Below, in pieces: positions 1 through 12,899 of a stretch of 64,000 bases of DNA (positions within the stretch are counted from its first letter, which is position 1; every line of letters starts with the position of its first letter). The notes under the pieces are model-generated. The model had not been told where the DNA came from, did not search any database, and saw only the letters and a program-made list of their open reading frames with translations. The DNA is taken from NCBI GenBank assembly GCA_024741835.1, contig JAENRP010000041.1:146852-210851 (forward strand), written 5' to 3'. The position numbers and the translations under genes were made by a program. Source of the DNA: Diplocarpon mali (Eukaryota; Ascomycota; Leotiomycetes; Helotiales; Drepanopezizaceae).

Positions 1-17
1 TTTTATATGCACTTTTC

Positions 18-40
18 ACTTATAGGCCGGGCCTAGGAGT
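18..40. repeat. 23-nt palindrome, copy 1
   Basis: Imperfect palindrome ACTTATAGGCC-G-GGCCTAGGAGT. It lies beyond the likely end of P1 and out of its frame. Confidence 0.75.
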
Positions 41-442
41 TAGAAAACGAAACTAGTAAAATAAACAAATAAGCTATAGAGTCGCAAAAACAATTAAAAA
101 TAGTACTAACCTAGATGTCAATTTTCCTTAGTTCTCTTTAGGGGATAGGGAAAACTATCACTAGATAACACTCTCTTTATAAAGCGCCTACTTCTTCTTA
201 ATAGTTCACTATTAGTATCAGAAGAGTCCGGTCTTAGTATTATAAGAGCTTTAGTATTTTATAAAGATGCTAGTATAGTTTAATAGCTTCTGCCGATAGG
301 GAGGGAGACTTATATCGCAGTATTATCATTATCATCCTCTTTATTATCATTATCATCCTCTGGAGAGTCATCTGCTACTAAGGGGGACGCGGCAAGAGAT
401 TCCATAGCCACAACCTCCTTAGCCTTGCCTTTCTCCAGATTA

Positions 443-465
443 AGTCGCAGGCCAGGCCCGGGAGT
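443..465. repeat. 23-nt palindrome, copy 2
   Basis: Read on the minus strand in the P1 frame it encodes TPGPGLRL, preceded by a KTP context shared with copy 6 in P2. This suggests an insertion older than the P1/P2 split. Confidence 0.8.
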
Positions 466-1264
466 CGTATTAGGGGTTTTTGCATAAGGCTTTTTAGTAC
501 TATACTTCTTAAGAAGAATTGTCTTATCAATCATATTATTAGCCTCGATATTATCGTTAGTGCCTTTCGTCTTAGCCTAGGATTTGTCCTTATATAGTTG
601 TAGCTTTAAGTGCTAAATCAGTTTCCAAGTGTGGGTAAAATTATTAAAAAGTTCTTACTTATGCTTCTTCAGATAGGTTATCAGCTGACCTATATCTTTG
701 GATAGCAACTCTTTTACTATTATTACCACTAATAGATCGTTCTATAGTCGTCTCCCTATAAGTGCTTTTAATAGTAGGCCACCTTTTATCATACCGAGTG
801 TTGTACAAAACTTGGCTAACGATTCCCTAGTAATACTCTATCTCACAGTACTCGGTCTCTTTATACGAATAGACTTAATGTAAAACTCGTCTAAGTTGGC
901 ACTATTTTCAAGTAAGTCATTGCTAACAACTTCTATATAGTTATTACTAATAGCAAGGAACCTACCTTTTTTAAGCTCTCTACCAGACTCTAAGTCAATA
1001 AACGTTCCTTATCTTATAAACATAGAGAATAGGGTGGTCTTATTAGAGATATATTCCTTAAGTAGCGTCTTAGTCTTAGTATTCAATTCTTTCTACTATA
1101 TTGCGTTTTATACCAGATTTAGTAAGACCTATTAAGCATTCTTTAAGCGCAAGGGAGTAAGAGCTAATAATTCATAGGATTTTTCCTATATAGCAAATTC
1201 TCTAGTTGATTGTTTTACCGCAAGTATTATATAGTAATCGATAGTCCTACTATCAAGGGAGCTG

Positions 1265-1287
1265 ACCTGTAAGCTAGGCCTAGGAGT
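1265..1287. repeat. 23-nt palindrome, copy 3
   Basis: In the P1 frame it reads TPRPSLQV, one of the few copies with an intact Gln codon. Its distance from the start codon is close to that of copy 7 in P2. Confidence 0.8.
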
Positions 1288-2494
1288 TAGCCTTACGAAT
1301 CTTATATTAGCGTCAATCTTAGTAGAAATAACTCTCGAATAGTAGTCAATGCTTATAAACTATATAGCCTTAGGATATGCTACTAGCTTATATAAAGAAT
1401 TATAGTAAGTTAATAGAGCATTAAGATATAGCCTATAGTGCATCTTCAAAGTCTATTATATCAAACTGTAAGTCATATTATAAAGGAAGGTAGAAGGAGG
1501 GGAAGGCTTTTTATCTAAAATTCGGAAATAGTGCCTATACATTTCCATTTCCTCTTATGCCAATGTTAAAAATGAATTCTTTCTCTAAGAACTATAACCA
1601 TACGTGCGAACTATACTTAGGAATGCGCAGCTAAATAATTTAAGCATATTTAAGAAACCCTTAGTGCAAAGCGATATTAAAGTATCTTTAATCAGTATCG
1701 TTTCATACTAGGCAGGGGTCTAAGCGATATTATAGAATAATTTCAAAGCCTTAAGTGCTACTCTAAACTTAAAGAAACCTAGTAATATATCTTTTTTAAT
1801 CTAGTTGGCCATTCTATTGCCAATAGCTACTATTATATAATTTCCAAGGTGCAATAAGAACAATCTTAAATTAAAAGTAGTATAAAATTTGTAAAGGTTA
1901 GATAATACTTCTTTATTAGTAATGCCTATTGATGCTAATCTATAGTATAATGTATATTGTCGTTTATAAAGGGCATAAAATTTCTTAAAATGGAAGTCTC
2001 TAAACATCCCTATTACAAATTTACTTAAGCGAGTTTTCATTTCTAATATTACTATGACTTTGAATTTATCACTATACTATAATATTATCTTAATATTAAA
2101 AGGGACTTGATAATATTCTATAGAGATTATTATCATAGTGTCTTTAGGCTTCTCCTTAAGCATATAGTAGTCGCCCTTTGATTTCTTATAATTAATAAAG
2201 AACTATATGATATTATCTAAGGAGAATTCGTCTTATTGCAGTTTTATAATCTATTTAACAGCTCTTGTTATTGCCTCTTATATTAATAAAATATCTCCTT
2301 GGTTTTCCTTTTTCAAACGCTTTATTATAGACTTATAGAATTTTAAAACAAACTTTTGCAAATCTTTAGGAAAGGTCTATACGATATCTATAATATCCTT
2401 CTTAATATTATTAAAAATTTCTAAGACGTTAGTAATAGTGCTCCCTTCTTTATTTGATAAATCTTCTTCTAAGTCTATAATATCATATGCGCTA

Positions 2495-2517
2495 ACCTAT
2501 AGGCTAGGCCTGCGACT
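2495..2517. repeat. 23-nt palindrome, copy 4
   Basis: In the P1 frame it reads SRRPSL-stop-V (the stop fits a mutated Gln). I found no copy at the matching place in P2, so it is a candidate lineage-specific insertion. Confidence 0.8.
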
Positions 2518-2680
2518 TAATTTATTTGCTACTAGTATTTAAGGTATTCTAGGCATTTCTAGGGACGGTGATTCAAACTTATCTAAGTCTGCTGATTTAG
2601 GGTTATAATAGTTAGCAGTTTGTATTTCCGGTATCATAGGTACCTTATATTTAGGGACTTCTCTATTATATGCTGATTCT

Positions 2681-2703
2681 ACTTATAAGCTAGGCCTACG
2701 AGT
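2681..2703. repeat. 23-nt palindrome, copy 5
   Basis: In the P1 frame it reads TRRPSL-stop-V. It sits about 890 nt after the start codon, close to the place of copy 8 in P2. Confidence 0.8.
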
Positions 2704-3591
2704 TAAATTTTCTTCGTCAGTTAGTTCTACTAAAAGTAGCAGCATTTTCTAGGCAGCAGAAACTACAAATTCCTATCTCTCTATTTCATTATCAAAATAG
2801 TTTATAATATACTCAGCAAGATAGATCATCTTTTCTTTTACAATAAGTAGACTATATTATAACTATTATAGGCCGAGGGTATTTAAAATTGTCTAATCGG
2901 GAAGGGCTAGATTGTCGTACTACACTGGATCATCTTTCATAGTCTGAATGGTAGAGTGCATAATAGTGCTCGAGAACTTAATAAATTTTCTACCTCTTAT
3001 ACTATTGCCTTAGAGTTTCTTTATACCTTCTTAGATAGTGAAATAATTCAATACCTATATGGCCTTTGCTATTAGTTAGTATATCTTAAAAATCTTGCCT
3101 AGTCTTCGCAAGGCATTATTAGCGGTAATGTCGGTTATAAAGTAGTTTTGGAAGAGGGTGCTATAAGTGCTACCTATAAACTATAGCAATCTTTTCATAC
3201 CCTTATTCTTTTTATCTCGGTTTCTCCAAAACAAATCCACTAATATAGAGTAACCTTAATACTCTTATAAAAACTTTTCACAATTAATTCCTTTGACCTT
3301 AAGCTCCCCTTTAAGAAAATCATCAAAGCCTAGGAACCCCTTTTCAATAGTAGAAATTCTATAGTTTAATACTTCAATAGAGGAATTCAAGAATACTTAT
3401 TATTCTATATTACCTAACGTTCTATAAGTAGTCATAACGTCTTCTAATGATCTTAATGACTTACCATCCTATGAAAACCCTCCCTCTAATATTAGTTCAT
3501 TATTAGTAGTGCTCAAGGACTTGCTGCCTAAGGCAACAACCGATATATTCTTCTTAGGTATGGCCTTTTTGCTTATGGTTGGTAGTGCCAT

Positions 3592-4149
3592 AATGAATTA
3601 TTTAGTAAGGGGGAGGGGGGTAGTTCTAAACGAAGAGATAATTGTTTAAAAAAGATTAACAATATAGGAGGCTTATACTAGAAAAGATTAATAACAGAAA
3701 GATAATAGTAGTAGTGCTGCTGGTGCTAGTACTAGGGTTTGGTAGGATTATAGAAAAGGTAAAAAAAAAGTATGATCGTAGTGCAGGGAAAGATTTATTT
3801 ATAGAGATAGGAACCACGCTAATGCATAAAGGAAAAGTAGGCATAAAGAGGCTGGAAGTGGGAACAAAAGTAGGGTATAACGCATATAAGGACCTACAAT
3901 TGGTAAATGACAATTGTCAAAGGTAAAGACGATATTTCAAAGGTAAGTGTTAGAAAGTTGCATACAAAGGAAATAATCAAAGAATGAATTATATAAAGAG
4001 TAAAGTAAATAAAGAATATATATAGAATAGAATAATAGGTTAAGAATAAAGAGGTGCAGGTATATAGAAAGTAGATAATCCTAAAAAAATTCAATATCTA
4101 ATTCGCAATCTCTTTAAATGGTTTTTAAAAGGTAGATTATGATTCTCTA
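3592..4149. other. Spacer between P1 and P2
   Basis: About 560 bp upstream of the P1 start and downstream of the P2 end. Its composition differs from both sides (purine-rich on the plus strand, more TG and CA, fewer TA-rich stop clusters). No LTR, tRNA or convincing coding sequence is visible. The short open frames here (3656-3926) look fortuitous. It may hold the P1 promoter. Confidence 0.35.
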
Positions 4150-4339
4150 GATCGAGTCAACTCAATTATCAGTTCTATTATCACTTCGGAGTCTTCTTCT
4201 CTTGCGTTAGTTCTTATTTCTTAGCGATTTCTCAGCTCTAGGGACCTCTCTTAAAGGATCTTCTATTAGTACTCCTAGATTTGGTGACTAAGGTTCATCC
4301 GAACCATCTTATAGGCTTAAGCTAGCCGAGTCTATCCTC

Positions 4340-4362
4340 ACTCGCGGGCCGGGCTCGCGAGT
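4340..4362. repeat. 23-nt palindrome, copy 6
   Basis: The least mutated copy: ACTCGCGGGCC-G-GGCTCGCGAGT, with one mismatch between arms. In the P2 frame it reads TREPGPRV after a KTP context like that of copy 2. Confidence 0.85.
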
Positions 4363-5224
4363 CAGTCTTGGCGTTTTTAAGCTTAAGGGTAAAAACAAGG
4401 GATTGGTTTTCAAATTAGGGTCTGATATTATACTAGCGTCTTAGTTCGTCCCTTTTCCGAATCTTCTTATAATAATGCCTTTATCAATTAGTGCATTAGG
4501 CTCTTAAATAGCATTTACTTTATTGCATTATCTTTAAGACTTAAGTCTATAAAGAAGCGACTTAGTATTTATAACGTTTGTCTAGGCCTTAATAAGGGTA
4601 TTAAATAGCTTCTGATTATATTTTATAAGGTAGATTTTCAATTCGTCTTTATTTAAAAGAAACAACTCCTATACTTCGATCATAACCGATGGATCCGTTT
4701 AAGAGCGTCGACTAATAATAGCTTTAAAGAGGCTGCCGCAGTTTTTAAGATGAAAAGCTGCCTTAAAAGGTATAGTAGTTCTACTTGCATTAATCTATTA
4801 AAGTACTAGAGATTGCTTTAGAGTAAAGATTAAAAAGATAAGATTAGAGATTCGAGTCTCATTTTCTAAGGTATTCTTATTATAAACGGCTATATAATTA
4901 TTGTAAAAGGCTATAAAACCACTAGTCCTATAAGAATTGTCTAAAAGCATTTTAAAAAGGTATCCCTATTTTATTATTACTATAATTGGATTGCTATTAT
5001 TAGTAATAGGTCGCAAGATCTCCTTTCGCTTTAATTTTACAGTTATTTAAGCTAGTTAAGATTTTGAACTAAGTGCTTAAGAAGTCCATCGACTTATCTT
5101 CTTTACAGATAAAGTGAGTTTCACATTCGATTAAGAGCCGACCTACTTATTAAGGCTTCTAAAAGCTAGCCCTTATCTAATTAGTAGGATCTGATAATCT
5201 AAGACTTGCTTTTTAATAAAATTG

Positions 5225-5247
5225 ACTCGCGGGCCGGGACCGCAAGT
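5225..5247. repeat. 23-nt palindrome, copy 7
   Basis: Arms ACTCGCGGGCC and GGACCGCAAGT. In the P2 frame it reads TCGPGPRV. Confidence 0.8.
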
Positions 5248-6610
5248 GAAAATCGGAATTTCTTTGCTAGCAGTACTTGCATCTCTCTTTATTAAAACGA
5301 TTTAATTATAAAGACTAAGGCCAATTAATTAAAGAGGTTCAAGGTAGGCTATAAGCTAATAGGTTCTTCTACTTCTTGCTATTATAGCTGAGAGGTAGAG
5401 TCTATAGTACATTCGAAGGACTTATTAAGTAAGACTGAATATCATATTATAGAGAAAATAAGAAGGTATAAAGGTCGCGCTATCTATAAGGCAAAAGTGA
5501 TAAAGATATATCTCTACTTCTTATCTTATAATAGAGAGGAATATACTTGTAAAAGTACTATTATTAGTAGTAAAATTGTCGGTTAAGAAGCGGCATCCGA
5601 AGGGTTTAAGTATTATAATTGACCCTTCTTCCTCTATTTCCTCTTGCTATTTATTACTTAATAATATTAATAAGAAGGAATTATTCCATTCAATCGGCTC
5701 TAACGCTTTTAAGGCTTTAGGATCAGCCCTGAATTTTATAGCACTTAAAGATGCCTTTATTATTAATAGGTTGGATTTGCATATCTTTAAAGAGATGAAG
5801 AATTGATTATTAAGGTGGATTAGAAAAAGATCGATATCTTCTATTGCATAAAGAAGTTCGAGGTATTTAATAGTTTTATTAATATCAAATCCTTTATAAT
5901 TGAGACTATAGTAAACCGAAAGAGAGCGAATATAAAGGTCGCAAAGTCTTCTCCCTTCGATCCTTATACTAGGAAGATACTATTGAAAGCGAGTTTTCAT
6001 TATAAAGGATACTTAAATATTATATCGTTCTTTAAGCTCAAGGTTAAGAATAACCGATTAAGGCATATTGCTATAATTACAAATGTCCTAATTAATAAAT
6101 TCCTCTTTATATTCTCTTTCTTATAAGATAAAATAGTCTCGCTTAGCATCCAAAAGACTAGGTTCTTAACTTCTATAATTATTAAAGAATTAAATAATAT
6201 TCGTAAGGGCGAACTCGTCTAGGATAAGCTATTAAATCTATCTAACGGCTCTCTTAGTTATCTTTAGAGTAATAGGAATAAGGTCTTCCCTTACCTTATC
6301 GTTTTTAAAACGGTTATATATAGATATAAAGAAGTTAAGAACTAGCTCCTTTAAGTCGTTAAGGAAGGAGTCTAAGCAAGTACGCAATCCCTTAGTTTTA
6401 AATTGCAAATTAGCCAAAGTGGCTATCAAACGATCTATCCTTCTTAAAGGTTGAGCCAAAATAGGTCGTTTAGCTAAAGGAGAGTCCCTTGAAGATTCTA
6501 AAAACTCTAAAGAGGCTATACTAAGCGTTCGGGCAGTTTGTTCAGCAGCGGTTTTTAAAATCATTTTAATAAAAGGCAGGTTAGGTCTAGTTTTAAAATT
6601 CTTATTTCTA

Positions 6611-6633
6611 ACTCCTAGTCTAGGACTATAAGT
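6611..6633. repeat. 23-nt palindrome, copy 8
   Basis: In the P2 frame it reads TYSPRLGV, inside the uninterrupted segment 6238-6660, so here the repeat is demonstrably within an open reading frame. Confidence 0.85.
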
Positions 6634-7872
6634 CAAATTATATAGATTAGCACTTATCATATCTTTAGACTAAGAAGCGAATTTCAAGGTAGGCTTAATT
6701 ACAAATAACTAATTCCCTTTTTTATTATTAAAGAAATCTTATTCAAACTCTATTATAAGAGTCTAGTTCTCTTTTAAAATAAGCAAACTATAAGTAGAAG
6801 CGCAGAGCCTTAGCATATTGATAATAGTACTATTAAGTAGGGTAATATCTATAGCCTAATTTGATCTTTTTATAGCCCTATCAACTGCTATAAGTACTGC
6901 ATTAGATAGACCTACAAATCTACAACCGCGAATTCGATTGCCTTAGAATTTTACTACTCCTTTTTAAATAATAAAGAAATTGAGAATCTAAATAGCTCTA
7001 GCAGTAAGAGTATTTTCCTTAAGAATTTTTAATAATACTTGTCTTCTATTATTAGAATCAATATTTATTAGGAAGCGCAAACGAAATAGGAGTCCTTTCT
7101 TATTAATAGCTAAATTATCTAATTATTAAATAGATTCTTCTCTTTTATTTCAATCTATTTTAAAAGTATTAGCTAAGGTTATATATTAATTTGCGTCAGC
7201 TAAGAATTCCTTTCTAAAGATTCCCTTCAGTCTTAATTCTTCGATTAGGAAGTTGTCAAATTGGAGAATTCCAAGGGCCACTTAGGTTAAAAGGTTATTA
7301 ATAGCATTTGCATAAGCTAAAAGGAGTTTTTATTACTTTATATCTCCTAAGGCTGCGTAAGTCGATTTGAAGCTCTCTAATAATGTAATAGCTCTGCTAT
7401 CCTAAGAGAAGTTTATAACTAGTGCTTATTTATCCCCTATCGCAGTAGACAAAACCATTTATGAGTTCTTTAAAGGCATATTGCTTATAAAAGATAGGGA
7501 GTATAAATAAGAGATTTCAATAGGGTATAAGAATTAAAAGGGCATATAAGCTATAATAGGTTTACTATATATATATTAAGGAAATTGGACTTTTATTTAT
7601 TATTTAAGGAAAGTAATAGGAATGCTATAATTAAAGGCTAATATTAAGAATATAAAATAAGTCAGAGTAGGCAAGAATTTAAGGTAATCCTAAAAGATCT
7701 ATATTTTAAATAATAAAGGAGGCGACCTTGCCGAAAATGTAAAAATAAGGATTAGAGGAAGGTAGGACAATTGATAGGTTAAGAAATCGTTTAATATTCC
7801 TACTTATATTCTTCGGATATTTTAAAAATAATAACTTAAGGTCGCGATTAGTTAAGTATTTTAATATTCTTT

Positions 7873-7895
7873 ACTTATAGGACCGGCTTATAGGT
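7873..7895. repeat. 23-nt palindrome, copy 9
   Basis: Lies in the frame of pol near its C-terminal acidic tail, reading TYKPVL-stop-V. Confidence 0.7.
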
Positions 7896-9307
7896 CAAGT
7901 TGGAAAAATCTTAGTCTTCGTCTAAGGGTTCAAAATTGCTTATATCACTATCGGTTTCTATAAAAGATTCGGAGGTTATATCAATTTCTAATTTATCTTT
8001 TAAAAGGAATAAGGTCTAGTCGCATTAATAAAAGCGCTTTAATCGATTAGCTGCAAAGGTTCCTTTAATATCAACTCTATTAAGTTCCTAAAGAGAATAG
8101 TATCCCTTTTCTTTCTACTTAGACTTAACCTTAAATAGACTAAGCTATCGATAGTCAAGTTTAGTATCTACTAATATATTAATACTTCTTATAATATTAT
8201 AGACTAGGATAAGATTATCTTTTCGAATAAGGTACGTTTTAAGTACTTTAAAAGCAGCTTATACTTCCTTAGCTTTTTCCTAATATCATTTCTTTCGCAG
8301 AATGATTTCCTCTATATCTATATCTTAGAGCTTAAGTTATTAGCATCTTATTATAAGCAAATTGGAATAGTTCTAAATTTGACTATAGTCGAATAATCTT
8401 TAAATAGGCTATCAGGATTCAAAAGGGAGCTATGCCTCTCTGCTATAGATAAGGAAAAATAGTATAACTCCAGTCGGTTTATAGATTATCATTCGATAAG
8501 TAAAGAGTATTTTATAAAAGTATTTTATCTAATTCTTAAATCTTCTATAAGTAACTTTAGATAGCTTATTAAGAATATCGCAATATCCTTGCTCTACTAC
8601 TCTATTAGCTTTTAAATTATACGCTAAGATTTGAACCCGTTTAATGCTATATTTTCGCGAAAAAGCTTTAACTACTCCTTTATTTTCAAGGCCTCTATTA
8701 ATAGTTAGTCTGCTAAAAAGTCTATAGCAATAGACTACGTCTTCTTAAAGGAACTTTGCAATAGATTCAGAGTTAGCAGATCTTAATAGTTATCTTTTAA
8801 GCTATCCTAATAGGTCTTCCTTTGCTAAAATAAAACATATAATCCTATTTTCGGTTATTAGTACTCGTATAATATTAAGACTGATTTTATAGAAAAGGCC
8901 TAATAGCTAGGTTAGGAATAGGGGATTCTCTTTATAACTAGGTTTTCATTTCTAATAAGGGACGCAACTTTTCATAAAGGCTTTGCAGTCCTTAAAAGAA
9001 CCCTTCTAAAAGAATTTCCTTAAGAGTCGGTAGTAGGTAGACTCAGCTCTTTAGTAGCCAGTTTCCTTATAAATATCCTAGATAGCCTTAGCCCTTAGTT
9101 TTTTATCGTTTAAGCAGAGTCGTATAAGGAATGAGTTATCGCTCCTTTTAAACAATCGTCTTCCTTATATTAGATAAATTAGAGCTTTAACTTTGAATTT
9201 TTGAAAATCCTTAAGAGCAATTGTCTTTAGTCGTCTAAGCGTAATTAAAAATTTTGCAATTTCTTTAAAGTCACTTAAGTAGTCAGGTGATAAAATTCTC
9301 TTATTTA

Positions 9308-9330
9308 ACTTACGGGCTAGGCTTAAGAGT
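9308..9330. repeat. 23-nt palindrome, copy 10
   Basis: Between RNase H and integrase. This is the only coding copy I found in a different frame relative to the host ORF: the pol frame reads it as LLSLARKL. Confidence 0.75.
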
Positions 9331-11274
9331 CAAGTCCCTTTAAGGCAATATATTAATAGATAACCAACTTCGTTCTCTATCCACTTATTAATATCTATCT
9401 TATCTTTTTCAATTAAATCAAAGGGGTAAGGGCAAGTTCTTCTTAAAAGGCCGTCTGCAGCAGTGTTTTTCGTTCCTAGAATATATTTGACTTCAAAGTC
9501 TATTAATCTTATCTAAGCAATCCATTTCATTAGCAAGGCTCTAAGTAGGTCGCTTATAGCTCTATTCAGTTATTCTACCAGCACTTTAGCATCAGTTTCA
9601 AAGATAAAGTAAGTACTATAAAGGTCGCTTCTTATCTTTTTTATTACTTTTAAGGCTCCTCTATATTCCTATTTAGTAGTATTATACTTTATCTCTGCTG
9701 GATTCTAAAGACTACTTTTAAAGCAAGCTAAATGTCTTTTCTATTAGTTATCAGCTTATTAAAGGACAGTACCCTATCCGATTAAGCTTGCGTCAACTGT
9801 TAGTATAATTGGCCTAGCGTTGGCTCTATAGTCTATTTTGATCAGATATAGTATTTTAAGCAACGCTTGCTTCAGTTGTTTTATAGCCTCTATTTAAGGT
9901 TCCTCCTATTGAAACTCAGCCCCTTTCCGAAATAAGGCATAAATAGGCGCTGCCTTTTTAGCGAAATCCTTGATCCAAATGCGATAGTATACTATAATGC
10001 CAATAAATGCGCGAGCTTCTACTATATTATTACACCTCTTCCATTCGTCGATTTTAAGTACTTTAGCCCTCTAAGGACTTCGGCTATTGGAATTAGTAAT
10101 AAAACTAACAATTTCTATTGATAGAAGATAGTATTATAACTTCAAACCAACTATTACTCCTGCCCTTTCGAATCGTATAAGCACCTAGTCTAAGTTCTGA
10201 ATATATTCTATTATAAATTGTTATATATTAAGAAGAACTTCTTTATAGTTGTAGAATGATCTTGATCCTTTTACTCTTATATCGTTTATATAAGGGAGCG
10301 TAATATTAGGTATACAATCTACTAGTATCTTATAGATTACTTAGATAAATTAAGCGATTGAATTTATAGCCCCTTAAGGTAATCTTATCATTTGAAGTAG
10401 CTTGAAAGGGATTTGAATTGCTATTATATCTCTCAATTTAATATTAAGAATAAATTGGTCGTATCTAAAGAAGAAGTTAATAAGAGAGCTGCAGGTTAAT
10501 CCTGCGAATTTATTTAAGAACTTATCTATATTTGGAGGAACGTTAGCGTCCTTAACAGTTACTTGGTTTATCTTTACTACTACTATTATTAGTCTATAAG
10601 TTCCCTTCTCTTTCTTAGCAACTAGGAACCATTTGTTCTTATAAGAGCTATTACAGAACTCGAGAACTCCTTACTTCAGCCTATCCTTTAATATTTCAAT
10701 TACCTTTTCTTAAAAAGCTTTAAAGACCTTAAATGTTTTCTCTTACTAGGTTTTATAAGGTATTATCTTAATCTTAATATAAGGCGTGACCTCTTTTCAA
10801 ATTTGGCTAAGTTCCGTCTAGTCAAAAGCCAAGGCGTCCTTTCGATTTATTAAGGTTTTATAAAATAGTTCGCGTTCTTATTCTATTAAGTCATCTTTAA
10901 TTTTTAATATATTAAAACGTTCTTTTATTAGCTAATATCCGATAGGTTTATTAGAAAATCTACCTATAATAAACTTATCGAATTTGCCACCTAGCTTTAA
11001 AGGTCGAAGCTTCTCGTCTTATTCAAACTAATCGTCTAGTCCTCTAGGCTTTAAGCTATTAGAGATTCTCTAATTTACCAGTTGTACTTTATCGGCCTTG
11101 CTTTTATATATAATTCGAATATTAGCTAGTACTATACTTCTTTACTTCTTTCCTTTTTTATCAAATCCTATAAAATGGTCCGAATTTTCCTTTTTAAAAA
11201 TAAATAAAAGATTTTCTAAGTCGTCAATTTAAAGTGCGTAAATAGAAATATCGATAATAATTTTATTATTTTTC

Positions 11275-11297
11275 ACTCGCGGGTCTGGCCTATAAGT
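11275..11297. repeat. 23-nt palindrome, copy 11
   Basis: In the pol frame, between protease and RT, reading TYRPDPRV. Confidence 0.8.
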
Positions 11298-11436
11298 GGT
11301 TTTTAAGTTTTTCAAAATGATTAGTGAATTATCGAAATTTATAAAATAAACTCTCTTCTCTACCTTATTTTTCTTTTTTCTTAATTATTAAGCTAATAAA
11401 ACGCCGATTGCACCAATTTTCAAAATTCCAGATTTG

Positions 11437-11459
11437 ACTCCTAGTCTAAGACCGCAAAT
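11437..11459. repeat. 23-nt palindrome, copy 12
   Basis: In the pol frame only about 140 bp from copy 11, reading ICGLRLGV. Confidence 0.75.
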
Positions 11460-12899
11460 TAAATCGCTATTATTTAAAATCGGCAAACTCACCTTTTTTT
11501 TTCTATAACTCCTTGCTAAATGCCTTCCTTTACTAGCATCAAGCCTAGCCCTTATGCTAGCTAATCGTTTCCTAAAACCTCGTTCTAGAATTCGGCTATA
11601 TCTCCTATAATAACTATTTATCTTTCTAAAGATCGATCTATATTCTAAAGGCTAGCTTTTATAAGCCTATCTTTAAGATAGTTAAATATTAGCTAAGATT
11701 TTAAAATAAAGGGCATTCTTAAAAGAATGTCATTCGAAGAATTCTCTATTACTAGAAAGTTAGTATAATTAACGATTCCTTTAACTTTAACTTTTACGTT
11801 TTTTACCTATTTATCAAAATTGTGTTTCAATCTAAAGACAGTCGAATAAATAAGGAGTCGATTGCTAATAATTGTCAATTGAGCTATTTCCGCCACTTTT
11901 CTAGTTATTATATTAACTTCTAAACCACAATCAATTAAAGCCTTTGCTTTAACTAATTCTTCTATAGAATAAATAACAATAGGGCTTTTTATTGCAACTG
12001 CTAAACAATTTCGGTTAATATTCTAAGATATTAAAGCTATTGCTATAATATTATAGTACCTTTAGGTTCCTTTATCTTTTGTAATCTAAAGACATTTAAT
12101 TAAGGCTAAGTGCTTCTTAAAGTTCTTTTGCATTACAATTTCCATTTCCTTATTATTATTCAAATCTTTAAAGGCAACTAGGATATACTTTCCTAGCACT
12201 TTATTAAAGCGTCTAATTAAACTAAATAGGTCTTTGAATATAAGGTTAATTTGCTAGGCTATGATATTCTTTACAGCTTTCTCTATTGCAGATAAACTAG
12301 CATATTTATTAACGAATTTCTCCTATTTTAATATCTATCTCTTTCGCTTAAGGTTAAGAGTCCGCATAATAACTTTAACTTCTTAATCTTTAAGCTTAAA
12401 GCCATCTTCATCTATTATATCTCTGATTAATTCGTCTATTATATTAGCTTCATCCTCGTCTATTGCAGTTCTAAATTATTAAGTATCTTTTAGCGTTTGG
12501 ACTCTATATTAAGATTCCTAAGTTATATGCATTGATTTCTGGACTTTGGTTGGTTTTATTAGTATTAAAGGAGTAGTAGATCTAGAAGGACGCCGAGTAT
12601 TCCAAGGGTTTCTAGATATAGAAGCAGTATTAATATCAGCAGATATATTATTATTAACCCATCCTAAGATAGAGATGCCTCTAACTTCTATAGCTATTTA
12701 ATTAAAAGCTAGGTCCTTAAGAACTCCCTTAGGTAGGTTACTAATTGGATTAGTATATATATAAGTTGGAATTTTAGCATTTATATCTATAATACGCTAT
12801 CGTTTGATTAAATTCTCGTCTTATTTCATACTATATATTATTATTTAAACAGTCTATAACTATAAGTAATTCTAGTGCTTTTTAATAAGGATAGCTTCT

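Larger units (their letters stand above)
310..3591 (-). pseudogene. P1: RIP-inactivated large ORF, unknown repeat-encoded protein
   Basis: From the ATG at 3591 the minus strand stays in one reading frame down to about position 310 (roughly 1,090 codons). I saw no indel: the open pieces at 1801-2040 and 310-534 and the start codon are all in the same frame. Nearly every interruption is TAA or TAG where CAA or CAG (Gln) would fit, as expected of C-to-T RIP. The product is not recognised. It starts MALPTISKK, is helical and charged, and ends in an acidic stretch (EDDNDNKEDDNDN). It is homologous to P2: the N-terminal blocks match (LEDVMTTYRTLGNIE in P1, LESFKSTYAALGDIK in P2), and so does a central DLQKFVLKFYKS block. 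Four 23-nt palindromes lie in its frame. It may be a second gene of a transposon or a repeated host-type gene. The true 3' end is uncertain and could lie near 140. Confidence 0.6.
4150..7458 (-). pseudogene. P2: RIP-inactivated large ORF, paralogue of P1
   Basis: A second minus-strand frame starts at the ATG at 7458 (MVLSTAIGDK) and stays in phase through the open segment 6238-6660 to about 4150, roughly 1,100 codons. As in P1, stops sit where Gln codons would fit and I found no indel. It matches P1 at the N-terminus, in the middle (SFLNDLKELVLNFFISIYNR against P1 TFPKDLQKFVLKFYKSIIKR) and near the C-terminus (LIDKGIIIRRF against P1 MIDKTILLKKY). Three palindromes lie in its frame. No known domain is recognised. 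The two copies are diverged at protein level, so they are not a recent tandem duplication. Confidence 0.6.
7600..12600 (-). pseudogene. Element A pol: protease, reverse transcriptase, RNase H, integrase
   Basis: The minus-strand frame is shared by all recognisable pol parts. The retropepsin-like motif LIDCGLEVNII is near 11.94 kb. RT lies about 11.0-10.0 kb with PYINDIRVKG near 10.29 kb, followed by FIGIIVYYRIWIKDF, typical of fungal gypsy RTs. RNase H lies about 9.8-9.43 kb (TVDASLIG, then FETDAKVLVE and YILGTKNTAADGL). Integrase and tail follow to about 7.7 kb, ending in an acidic stretch (SDISNFEPLDED). Most stops are TAA or TAG at Gln positions or TGA/TAG at Trp positions, and the catalytic Asp of RT is lost. 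No functional product is expected. Confidence 0.75.

Noticed and set aside
5576..5806. Plus-strand 76-codon ORF in P2
   Set aside because: Starts with a non-ATG codon, lies antisense to P2 whose frame is supported by paralogy with P1.
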